A stretch of DNA of 64,000 nucleotides from Macroventuria anomochaeta (taxonomy: Eukaryota > Ascomycota > Dothideomycetes > Pleosporales > Didymellaceae): the NCBI RefSeq assembly GCF_010093625.1, contig NW_022985363.1, positions 1,583,158 to 1,647,157 of the forward strand, in the 5' to 3' direction. The notes beneath the pieces are model-generated. The model did no database searches. It was not told the DNA's origin and worked only from the letters and a program-made list of their open reading frames with translations. Position numbers and translations under genes: made by a program. This document shows positions 1 through 10,800 of this stretch, in pieces (the stretch's first letter is position 1; every line of letters begins with the position of its first letter).

Positions 1-2508
1 TCCCTGTAGAGAATAGCAAGGCAGTGAACAGAGTCAAGCGTCGACGTGTGCTCTGCTCCCAGAGCCTTCCACCTTCCTTCTAGCGCCTGCGTGTACATGT
101 TCTCTGCCTTGTCCAGCTTTCCCTGGTCGATGTAAAGATCACCTAGGTTGCAGACTGCCCACAGCAATATGTGCTCACCCTCTTTCTGTTCGCTAGCTCC
201 ATCCTCGGCTCCCTGGTCCGTTATGTCCTTTCTCACTACGTTCTTCTCGCACCGCTCTGCATGCAGAAGAAGTCGCGCTTGCGTCTCCCAGTACTTTTTC
301 TCGTCATTCATTGGCACCGCGAGCCCAACAAGCACAACTGCCAGCCGCGACAGCACGGTCCGTTGCTTGTCGTCTTGCACGTGCAGCGCCCACTGGTGCA
401 CCACCGGGTGCGTAGAATGGCCTGTCTGGTCCCCCGCCTCCTCCACCAGAGAGTAGCTCCGGAGCGTGCCAATGGCCTTAGTGAATTCCACCTCGCTGCG
501 CGCCATCTCTCCAAGCCATGCCGCTGTTTGCTCTGCAACCACAGCCGACTTGTGCGACGCAGCGGCGAGCAGTCCATGCCACAAGCTACTGTTGTCCAGA
601 TGCGCCCACAGAAGCAGCAGGTTCGCTGCCGCCTCATTCTTTCTCCGGACAGCCGTGTACGATATCGTCCAGGTTGTCGCGACGCTGCCGTTCGCGTAGC
701 TCCGCAGCGGTATCTGTCTGCCGTCGTATGGCTCCATCAGCTCTCGCCATTGCTCTCTGTACAGTCGAGTATAGGTGTCAAAGCCTGTGCCTGTCTCATT
801 CATGTACGCAGCAGCCTGCGCCAAGGCCAACGGCAGCCCATCAAGCAGTCCCAGCAGTTCGTCGCCCTCCTGATCTGTTATGGCGTTAGCGTTGCTTTAC
901 CGCTTGTAGCTACACTCCAAGATGCTCACCCACGCCTTTCCCGTACCACGTCTTGAAGATAGCCTGCGCCTGCTTCTTGTCCACCTTTTTCACCTCCCAC
1001 TGCTCTCCAAGCTGGCCCAAATGCCGAAGACGGGTCGTGATCAGCACCGATCCATGGTCAGCTTCCGGCAGGTACTCTTCTACGTTGTATGCCTCCGCGT
1101 CTTCTTCGCACCGTCGGTCGTCTCGGTCGACGTTGTCGACCACCAGCAGCCAGCCGCTGTTGTCCGCTATGCTCAGCCAGCCTAGCACGTCCCTCAACAC
1201 CGCATCGATGTCGCCTCCCCGATTAGCGGCATACAGCCTACTGGCCTCGGGGATCTGTCCAGCTGGGATGCGGCTCGCAAACGCCGCAAAGCTCTGCTTG
1301 AGGCTGCTCCCGCTGCTCCCATCTAGCCACAACACCGACGAGAAGCTGTTCTGGTGTCGCCGCGCAAAGTTGGCCGCCAGCTGTGTCTTGCCCACGCCGC
1401 CCAGTCCGTAGGCTGCCAGCAACCGCCTTTTCTTCACCTTCTCTTGCGGCAGAAGCGCTCGCTCTAGCGCTTCCGTGTCTCTCGGCCGCTCTGCAAACTT
1501 CCCCGCAGGCACGTCCTTGAGGTTGAAGGGGACGCGGTACTCGTAAGCTTTGCCCACTGCTACAGTCTTCACCACCTCTGCCGCGGAAACGAGTGATAAG
1601 ATCGCTTTCGCACACGCTGCTGCCGTTGCTGCCGCATACGGCTGCCACGCTTTGTTCTTGTGCGAGTCGGCGTAGTCGCATATGCCTCGCACTACCAGGC
1701 ATGGGAAGTCGTTCATCAGGCCTGCCGCTTCCATCTCGAAGCACAGCACCCCGCCCAGTTCTTCGCTTAGCCGGTCTCGCGTGGCTCCGTCCTTAATCAC
1801 CTGGTTGCCAGAGGCTATCGTGCCATAGTGGATGCTCACTGCCTCGTCAGCTCTTCGAGCCGTCCGATGTACTACACTGTCCTTGCTGCACCGCTCACAT
1901 GTCGCTCCGCCGTTGTGATGGTAGGTCGCCTTGAACAGAACGTCAGGCCCAGCTTTCTCGCGGCTGAAGTATGGGTGTTGATCAAAGGCCGACAGATGCA
2001 TTACAAGAGAACCTCTGTCCTGGCTGTCCTGGTAGCGGTATGCCCTTAGCTGAGTGACAGCGTGGAGCAGAACCTTGGGCGGCGCGTTCAGCGATCCGGT
2101 ATGCGTCATGCGTCCGCCCGGTCCCGTTTTGCCAAAGTCGTACTGCACCACTCCGCCGTGCTGTCGGACCGGCTGGCTGACCGCGACATCTCCCAGTCGC
2201 ACATCTGCCTCCGCGCTCGGGGCTCCGCCGCCGACGCCCACCATAAGCCCGAAGCGGATTGACGGGAAGTTGGACATGGCTTGCCCTGCGCTGAACGCAG
2301 CAGCGCCGATGCCCATCTGGCCGGCCGGCAGGCATGCCAGGACGACGTTGTGACTACCTATGCGGCCCAGCGTGTACTGGGTTGAGCTGACGCCGACGTG
2401 AGGCAGATGCTCCTCGTCGAGCATCACCTGCGCCGCCGCCAGCTCGACGGGCAGCGCGCATATCCATCCCACCGTGTACGCTGCAGCGTCGAGCCGGCGC
2501 TGAGCCAT
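1..2508 (-). CDS. NLR-type receptor: purine-phosphorylase-like + NB-ARC + TPR (3' partial)
   Basis: Probable fungal NLR (STAND ATPase) of the kind linked to non-self recognition and programmed cell death. Exon 1 is 2508..930 and exon 2 is 874..1, continuing past the left edge. The 55-bp intron 929..875 (GTGAGC, branch GCTAAC, AACAG) joins two frames cleanly across the NB-ARC domain. Residues 1-300 form a PNP/UDP-phosphorylase-like sensor (TVGWICALPVELAAA near the start; MEAAGL and RGICDYADSHKNK near 255-285). The P-loop GLGGVGKT lies near residue 369 and the Walker B-like WLLVVDNVD near 465. Exon 2 carries the conserved LLDGLPLALAQAAAYM segment, a winged-helix-like stretch and the first kinesin-light-chain-type TPRs (NLGDLYIDQGKLDKAE, EHTSTLDSVHCLAILY). 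The start is the first ATG before the conserved N-terminus. The number of TPRs and the stop are outside the window. Domain identity is firm; the biological role is inferred from the family. Confidence 0.9.
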
Positions 2509-3618
2509 GGGTAGCGCGTTGGCGCGCGGGCAATGGCCGTGGTAGACAGGTCAACGGGCGCGCTAGACGAACAAGCGTGCGCGCTTGGCTGAACCGGACG
2601 GAGGAGGCAGCGTTCGTCGCGCCTGAGCACATGGAGGTCTAGGAGCAGCAGGGCGTGATCGCATGAGGCGCGAGTGTCTGTGAGCGTGAGGGATGGTAGG
2701 AGCAGGCGGTTGAGCTGTGGGCGCAGCGCAGCCGGTAAGGCTTGTCTTCCATTCCCACACAGCCTTGCCAGCGCGCGCCTATCGCTGGGTTGGGTGATTG
2801 GGGGCCAAAACAGCTGCAGGCTGGTGCAGTTGCAGGCAGGAGGCCGCGCTGAACGAATGATGGCTGCCCGTCTGTTGTGGCGCTCAGCAGACCCCCAGTG
2901 AACGGTGCATTGGTCATAAAAGGCTTCGAGAAGCACGTTGCAGTTATCCTCTGTTTGCTTTGACTACCACAGTGTCCGTATTCACTCAAGCTTTCACGCT
3001 CTCCTTAAAGTCGTGCACACGGTCTAGTTTGACTGGCGGATCACAAACAGCAGCTAGAGTGACTGATGTTGAGTGTAAGGGTTATCGACGTGTCAGTTGG
3101 CTGAGCCAGACTAAGTAAACAGCGCTAAGTACAAATACGGTAGTGCACACCAACAGAACGGTCAGGAGCAACCACCTATTGTGGTAGTGTCTACCTTCCG
3201 AACAACTGACCCTTGCTTGCAACTGCAATGGTTCTTGCTCGTGTGCTGAAATTGTCGTGTAAGTACGACAGCCGTCTGTTCTGATTGCGGCCTGCAGTAA
3301 AAACAAATCCTAAAAGCAGACAGCGTCTACAGGACAGTGATCGTCTGAGCAATTGAAGCTAGGATATCAGATGGTACACCCTACGTTCAATTCTTGTGGT
3401 TGGTTAGCGTCTGGACGTTACTAGGGCAAAGCGCAACAGCTCTCCTGTTACAAGTAAACCTCTACATCCACTGTACGAGCAAGCTAAGTATTTAGCCCCT
3501 CAGATTCCTCCCTAGAAGCGCCTACCCACAACATGAAGCAGATCGTAAGAAGCTGCTGCGATGTCTCAACGTCCCTCGAATGGTTTGCACGGATATGGCT
3601 GATCGATGCAACGGATAC
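2509..3618. other. Intergenic: upstream of NLR gene
   Basis: Presumed promoter and 5' UTR of the NLR gene, then unassigned DNA up to the first LTR. Several overlapping short ORFs occur near 2.4-3.0 kb, but none has recognisable domains. No gene is called. Confidence 0.6.
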
Positions 3619-3875
3619 TGTTGCAGTATATGCAATAAATGAAGGTGGAACAGCGCAAGGTAGTGAGTCAGGGGTGGAACCGCGCGAAGCAGTAAAATCA
3701 GTATATTGTGTTGTTTTGTTGTTCTGTGATTGCCTCTCACTCGGCAGTCATCAGAGTCTGTTTATATGACGTATATCTCGTGCAGTCAAGAGCAGGAGGT
3801 GCTTGTTGAAATGGGCAAGAGCGCTGTACCAACACACGTGGCACACATGGCCTCTTTGCTCCATTAACCGTCACA
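3619..3875 (+). repeat. Solo LTR, family B
   Basis: A 257-bp element beginning TGTTGCAG and ending CCGTCACA (TG...CA termini). It is flanked by a perfect 5-bp target duplication GATAC at 3614-3618 and 3876-3880. Other family B copies lie at 23.4, 28.2, 31.4, 50.8 and 53.1 kb. No internal retrotransposon sequence remains, so this is read as a solo LTR. Confidence 0.85.
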
Positions 3876-4920
3876 GATACTTTGGGAGCAGATAGAGCTA
3901 CAATGAAGCAGATCAGACGACAGGCTACTGTGCGTTCACATATAGTGATGATCGTGCCGTGCGCTAAGGATGTCCTCAGTGACATGGTTTCGATGCCTTG
4001 TCAAGATCGCACACAGCACTCCACTGGCTGGCGCGGGTTATACTTGGTCTGAGATGACCGTCTTCAGCCGCTGGAAGCCTGGTCACTGTATGATGCTCTG
4101 AGTGGATACACCAGACGGTTTCCAGGAGCAATTCAAACATGCTATGGAGAGCGAGCAAGGATCACTCGATTCCAATGATCCGTTTGCTTCGCACATGCCC
4201 TGGATGAATCCGATCATCGCTCTTTACGATCGCTCTGTGTGGAGCATTCGTGACCTGATCCGTCGAGTGGAAAAGGTATCTGCATGGTTCTTCTTTACAA
4301 GTTACCTTGGCGTGGCTTACTGTTGAACAGGAGAGGGAGTACAACTGGGCCATCGGTGCGGATTTCTCAGAGTTGCACGAGATCTCTCGACATGCAACCT
4401 CCTCTACAGAGGATAGCCGTGTTGTGCCTGTGGTGTGTACATTTTCCAGTTTGGATCTTCTGTGAGAAGATTTTAGGATTGAACGGCCGCATCCGCCGTG
4501 TCAATTGAGGCATGCATCTCGCAAAGACGTATTCGCTCATTAGGCGGTGGCGGCAGACGGTTTCCGTTGCAGTGACTTGATGTAGAATAAGACTGGTGGA
4601 CTAAAGGGAGCCGGTTCAATGTTGTGTCTTCTGTTCTATGTCTTCCCCGCCATTGCCGCCAAAGCGCAAAGGTTCAGGCATGCACTATTTTCGACACCAG
4701 ATCCTGGTAAGTCTCGTTTTCCTTATTTTCTTCTGTAGCTGAAACACTCCATATAACAGGGCCTCTGTGAGGTCACTGTAGGCAGGCAATCGAACACAGG
4801 ATAAATTGGCGCAGTCTGAGGCCAAATGAGACGACATTAGACGAATCCTTGATGGCTGAGCCTCAAGGTTCGTAGGGAATATAAACAGGTAGCCCGTGAG
4901 CCTCTGCCAGCACGCAGGAT
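3876..4920. other. Non-genic, unassigned
   Basis: Only short overlapping ORFs, without domains or plausible intron structure. It lies between a solo LTR and a Copia relic, so it is probably degenerate repeat or spacer DNA. Nothing is recognised. Confidence 0.5.
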
Positions 4921-5501
4921 ATGGCTGAATATCTCTCTGATGATCCAACATACTGCGACCCTCTCTTCTTTGGATCCTCTGGCGCCTTGTACTCTGACGA
5001 GCCTGAGACTCGCCGAAGCTCTCAGGGGTACGCGTTCAAATTTGGTGGACTCATGATTGACTGGAAGTCAACAGTCCAACGTACAGTCACAAAATCTACT
5101 ACGGAATCTGAGCTGCTTTCCTCTCCTTCGCTGCCTCACAGATGGAGGAGTGGATGCGATTCTTCACTAGCATCAATCTCACGCTTGCTCACACGCCTAC
5201 CATCTGGTGTGATAATCAACTGACCGTCGGTACTGCCATTAAGCAGCATTACAAGCTTCACACAAAGGTCAAACACGTTGATATCCACCAACTATGGATA
5301 CGACAGGAGGTCACTACCTCACGTATCGATGTTCAATGGGTTCCTACCGATCGTATGACTGCTGATGGACTCACAAAGATACTACGGAAGCAGAAGTTCA
5401 TAGAATTCGTCCGTCAACTCGGCCTCGTCGATATCACTGAGCGCCTGAATGGCCTGCGTCAGGCTGATGGCGACAACCTCGACGCTATCTACATGCATTG
5501 A
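4921..5501 (+). pseudogene. Copia-type pol relic (RNase H end)
   Basis: C-terminal RNase H part of a Ty1/Copia polyprotein. The sequence reads ETRRSSQGYAFKFGG and IDWKSTVQRTVTKSTTES, then shifts frame near 5121. It resumes as MEEWMRFF, IWCDNQLTVG, KVKHVDIHQLWIRQEV and the Copia-typical MTADGLTKIL. It ends at a TGA 60 bp before a family A LTR in the same orientation, which is the normal arrangement of pol and 3' LTR. Gag, protease, integrase and most of reverse transcriptase are missing upstream, so this is a truncated, frameshifted dead copy. It links LTR family A to a Copia element. Confidence 0.85.
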
Positions 5502-5561
5502 GCCGATACTGATCAGCTGTCATCGACTCTCTGCCTTTGAGTATACGCTAGCTGGGGTGTG

Positions 5562-5740
5562 TGTCACGGTTTAGGGTGACTCCTGCCTGTCGTACCTCAC
5601 CTGCCATGAGGGTGACTGCCACGTCACACCAGCGTTGTTTACAGCTACTCATCTATACATACTGCTTGTAGCTTCACCCAGTCCAACCTCAGTTCAATCT
5701 TTCAATATCTCTGCCATGCGTACTATCCACGCTCCCCGAC
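5562..5740 (+). repeat. LTR, family A (3' LTR of the Copia relic)
   Basis: About 179 bp starting TGTCACGGTTTAGGG, 60 bp after the Copia pol stop, with a short G-rich stretch (GCTGGGG) just before it. The right end near CCCCGAC is slightly degenerate, so its last bases are uncertain. It is the only family A copy seen joined to Copia coding sequence and it sets the orientation of the family. Confidence 0.8.
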
Positions 5741-6866
5741 GATAGCTCACCTACTTCTATTCTTGAGGCCTTTGGACACATGGCCAAAAGCGCAGCGATG
5801 GTACCACCGAGCTTGCTTGGTCTGAACTGAAGAATGGCAAGTGGCTTGCAAAGAAGATCTCCGAAGACTTTGTTCTGTGTTGGAAGACGGGCAACATAGC
5901 TTTCCAAGATTTTGACGAGCCAGACATGCAGAAGACGGAAGGCAGGTCCAATTTGACGTTTAAGGTTGTGGTGGTAGCGACACTACCTCCCTCCGCGTTG
6001 CCTGCAAGCAAATTATTACTAGTCCGGATCTCATCGGATACTTCTACTTCGACGGCGCAAATGTCTTGTGTTGCAACTTAGCTGCGTCTTTTCATAAACG
6101 CACTGGATCCTTCTTGTAGAACTGCTAGACTATGTCCACATAGATCTTGACTGTTTTCGATTATGCCGGCCTGCAACCGCAGTCTGCGATCTCTCGTCAA
6201 CCGCAATATGAGATCCGGCCCTGCCACTACCCTCTATCGATGTCATGTTACCGATATGGTTAGATCAATTTACTAACGGGTGCGCCTGACTGCTATGATA
6301 ACATACAGCTTGGATGGGAAGGACAGGTCACTTCTTGCAGCATGGGTCTTATTACAACTACGATAATGGCAGCATCGTTGAAGTGGATGAACAAAAAATG
6401 GCTTAGAAATTGAAGAGGCTTATGCATGTGCCATCCCGGCCACTTTCCCTCTATCAAGTCAAGGTAGCCCTTAAACTCACGACAATCCTAGAGTTCATCA
6501 TATTGGAGCGATCGGCAAACCTTGGGTTTTTGGGATACGTAAGTCTTATATTACTAACAATACTATATCTCTAGAAGATCACCAGCCGATATGTAATAAA
6601 TCCTCAACGTAAACAAGTTACACGAGTGATATGGGATAAGTTGATATACATTGCAAAGCACGGGACGTATAACGTATACTTGTAGACGCTTTCTGTCGCC
6701 GCAACACTCTTTACCTGAATCAAATCTTTCATCCAGCATAATCTCTAGACATTATAATGTTCATGGGCTTCATTTATCTGTTTTGCTCAAGCGCTACTCT
6801 TTCAAAAAGGATGTGACCGTTTTGTGTTTTACAACCCGTCTCAAATTACGACGACCATAAATGTTC
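5741..6866. other. Non-genic, AT-rich, unassigned
   Basis: Short ORFs only, AT-rich toward 6.5 kb. No domain, intron set or repeat boundary is recognised. Confidence 0.5.
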
Positions 6867-7052
6867 TATCAGGGTGAACCGTGAGTAGTCAGTACGCATG
6901 TGCGGAAATATTGAAGGATTGAACTGAGGTTTTACTGGGTGAAGCTACGAACAGTGCGTATAGGTGAGTAGCTGTAAACAACGCTAGTGTGACGTGGCAG
7001 TCACTCTCCTGGCAGGTGAGGTTCGACAGGCAGGAGCACCCTAACAGTGACA
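6867..7052 (-). repeat. Solo LTR, family A
   Basis: A 186-bp reverse-orientation family A LTR with a perfect 5-bp duplication TGTTC at 6862-6866 and 7053-7057. In this plus-strand view the outer dinucleotide is TA instead of TG, that is CA changed to TA on the LTR sense strand. This matches the C-to-T bias of repeat-induced point mutation. Confidence 0.85.
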
Positions 7053-7890
7053 TGTTCCGATGGCCGCCGAAGTTTCACGAATCTACATAACGACTATTTG
7101 TCTAAAATGAAGCCATAACGTATGCAGTCTTTGATCTTTTTTCATAAAAGATGAGCGGCAAATGTAACTCAACCCCACATTACTGTACCTTGATACATAC
7201 GTTATGCAGACCCATTCGACAGGGTACACTTTGAACATACATACATGCAAGAAGATAAGGATGTAATGTTGTATTATTGCAATAAGTCTTTGTCCACTCG
7301 CCATTTCAGCAGGTTGGAATATTACAAATGGCGCGTCACAATATAAATGTTTGAAACTAGAGCAAAACGGACTCCATTTGATTAATCCTGTGTTACCATC
7401 GGACTACCCTGCAACCCTCATGAGAGCAAGAGAGCCTCACAGTGCAAAGTGACAATGAATGTAACAGACAATCGATCAGCCCAGTGGAAACAACAAACAG
7501 TGTTCCGAATGCGTGGTGATCACGTAAGTGCTGACTATGACTGGCTGGTGCGGAGCCCTGCCGCCAGAGACTTGAACTGTTCCTTACATTTCGGCGGGCG
7601 TGCCTTAAAATAACAGAACAGCAACGGTACATGATACCTGAGGTCGTAAGAATTGTGTCTCAAGTAGTGCATAGATCCCACCAAAGTGTTAAGAGCAGAT
7701 TCAAGGACGTCGCAGTCTAGCAGTCTTAGTCTATGTAGTGGACGAGAGGCACAACGCCCGAAGTCTATGTACAATAACGCCCTGAGCGAGCAAACGTTTT
7801 GTTTAGTTCTCACATGCTTAAAGCGAAGTCCGTCCCTTCAAGCCTTTGAACCGCGTCGAGCCTGGGTCGGTCTGATATACGATGCAGCGT
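7053..7890. other. Intergenic, downstream of the ABC transporter gene
   Basis: Short overlapping ORFs without domains. It should contain the 3' UTR and terminator of the ABC transporter. Nothing further is recognised. Confidence 0.5.
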
Positions 7891-10800
7891 CTACGTTGCG
7901 TTGAGGCTGCTGATCTGCGAATTTGCTTTGCTGAAGGTACTAGCAAAAAGCGAGTCAGGATTCTGGAGCAATGTGCGCGGGTCGCCAAACTCAGCGATCC
8001 GGCCTTGATCCATGACCATGACCCGGTCAAACTGTGAGAGAATCTCGAGACGATGCGCAATATAGAGAACCGTTGAACCCTCGAACCCGTTCAAGACAGC
8101 AGAATCTATAATTTCCTGAGTGCTACTGTCGGCCCTGAAGAAAAGTGGAAGGTTAGCTTTCTTGCTAAGATGCGGAATAACGCGTCTTCAGTAGATCTGG
8201 GCTTACCTGCTTGTAGGTTCGTCAAGCAAAATTAAATGGCTTTTTTGAAGCAGTGCTCGCACGATGTAGAAAATCTGCTGCTCTGCGTAGGAAAAAAGAT
8301 CATCAACGACAAGCGTATCGAGACCTTCTCGCTCGTGAAACCTATCGTAGAGTCCATACTCCTTCAGGACCTCGACCATCCTTTCGTCGGTAGGAGCTTT
8401 TGCGGCACCTAAAGCAAGATTCGTCCGTACGTTGGCGCGCAGTATTACGCCATTTTGTGGGACCACTGTCATGCTCGAACGCATTGAGTCTGATTCCAGG
8501 AGAGAGATATCTATATCGTCTATGATGATGGAACCTTGCTTCATATGGACGAGACCGAGGATAGAAGCGATGAGTGTGCTTTTTCCACTAGATCGCAATC
8601 GTCAGTAACTAGAACGAAAGGAAACAGCAGCAGCGGGGATCAATCACATACCTGCCAGTGCGCCCGCAGATTCCAACCTTCCACCCTGGCTCGATCTTGA
8701 GTGTCAGATTAGATATGACAGGAGGCAAAAATTCACTATCCAGTCGGAATACATTAGCTCATACTCTGCCTCACACTGCAAGCAGTATCAGAAGACTAAC
8801 CTATATGCAAGCGAAACATCGCAAAAGTTGATCTCGCCTTTGCTCGGCCAGTCCTTGGGTGGCATTAAGCTCCTATAGGACGCAATATCGCGAGGAGTAT
8901 TATGCGCGAAGTCGTTGATGCGCCTCATAGCACTAAGAGAAGTTTCCAGCTCTGTCCACTGCGCGATCAAGATCTTGGTAGAGGTACCTAGCCCCACTAT
9001 GCTGAACAGCGCCAGTCCACTGCTCGGGTCACGTGTTTGGACTGAGATCGATATGATGATAATTGCCAGTGCTGCAGTAACGAGGTCGAGGACGAGAGCG
9101 AGCATGATCTGTGCGGTTGCCAGAAGATAGAATGGTCCTTGAGATGCAATGATGTGTTTCCTTGACTGCATCTGTGTTTTTTTCATCCACCCGAAAGTCC
9201 GTATAGTTGCGAGACCTTCGATAGATCGAACAAACAGTGATACTATAGGGGCTTTGGCCTCCAGGTCCAGCAAGCGCAACTGATAAGACGTCGGCAGGTA
9301 CAGGGACTGAATCCAATACACCAGTATCAACAGAATCGGGATAGCGATTCCAGCAAAGTGCGATCCAATGATCAGAGTGACGCATTGGGAAAGCAGCAGC
9401 AAAACGGTGAGCACTGTGCCGATAAGGGCCATAGGAACCTCTTGATCTATAATGGCAAGATCTTGTGCAAATCTGGTAAAAAAAAACGTCAGTGATAATA
9501 AATTCACGGCTTGATACATATGTGGTGATATACCTGTTGGTTATGGAGCCTCTGTCCGTTGTGGCGAGAAAGGAAAGAGGGGCACTAGAACAAGAAGAGA
9601 GGCTGTCAGCACGATCCGGACGATGAGAAGAGTCAAGGGGAACATACCAGAGCAGTGCCTTGGCCAGCGATGCATGAAATTGAATAGAAATGCGTGGCGC
9701 GACTCCCAATGTGAAATGAGTGCAGGCTGCAGAGAACGCGCATAACGCCAAAAAGCTCAAACCCAAGTAAATGCCCGTGATAGCACCAACGGTGTTATGC
9801 TGCTCTGCCGGACTTTGCATGACCCAAGATTGGATGTAAATATCTACCATATCGATGTCAGTAAGCTTCCTGAGCGGTTCACAATATCGTAATAAATGGA
9901 GACTTACGTGGGTAAGCAATTCCTACCACGAATATGCAAAGCAGGAAGACAAAAACCATCAATCCCCGTCGTCCGGCAATCCGCAAGAACATAGCATAAA
10001 GAGCAAATTCTCCTCCCCTTTGAAACGCTCCCTCGCCGTCACCGTGCGCTTCAATCAACAATTGCGCTTCTTTCTCTTCGTCGTTTTCACTGAGTGCCAG
10101 GGAGCTTGTTATGAGCATACTTTCCGATTCATTGGGCAATGGGACTGCGACGTGCGGTTGGTTTGACGCGCTCTCAGACAGCAGGGGTCCTTCGGGTCCC
10201 AGCGAAAGTGTTGCAATGTTACTGGGCAAAGGCTTTCCTATTGTTATGTCAGTGGCGATAGTACTCTGGCGAGCAAAGCGGCTGGACGTACGTGAAGCCG
10301 AGACCAAAAAAGTAGTGATAGAATGCTCTCGAAGAAAGCCGTGCGCGCCGACGAGATTCTCGAGGATGGCATGCTCCGTATTAGCGTCTAATCCGCTCAG
10401 ACAATCGTCGAGGACAAGGATTCGCGGTCGTGCATAGATGGCACGAGCCAAACACTGCATCATCGTTAGCAGGCTGCTCGATCAAATAGCCGAGATGTTA
10501 CCAACAATTCGAGCCTTTTGGCCCCCGCTCAAAGTTGTCCCGTTTCCAAAACAGAGACAGGCGTCTCCTCGCGGAATGTTCTTCAAGTCAAGTTCCAGCG
10601 CACATATGCGAATCGTCTCTGCGTACCACTCTGGATCAAACGGCGCAGGTCCAGTTATATTATCCCGGATGCTGGAATGATCCAACCAAGGTTTCTGATC
10701 ACAATAGCCGATGATGTTATCTCCGACAACTATCTCCCCGGTACAGTAGCGCACTTCTCCAAGTATCATTTTCAAAAGCGTGGACTTTCCTGATGCCATC

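Noticed and set aside
3381..3450. Possible tRNA (TTGGTTAGCGTCTGG resembles an A box)
   Set aside because: No matching B box or cloverleaf pairing at the required spacing.
3619..5740. Full Copia element from the LTR at 3.6 kb to the LTR at 5.6 kb
   Set aside because: The left LTR is family B with a perfect GATAC duplication, the right one family A. They are not a pair.
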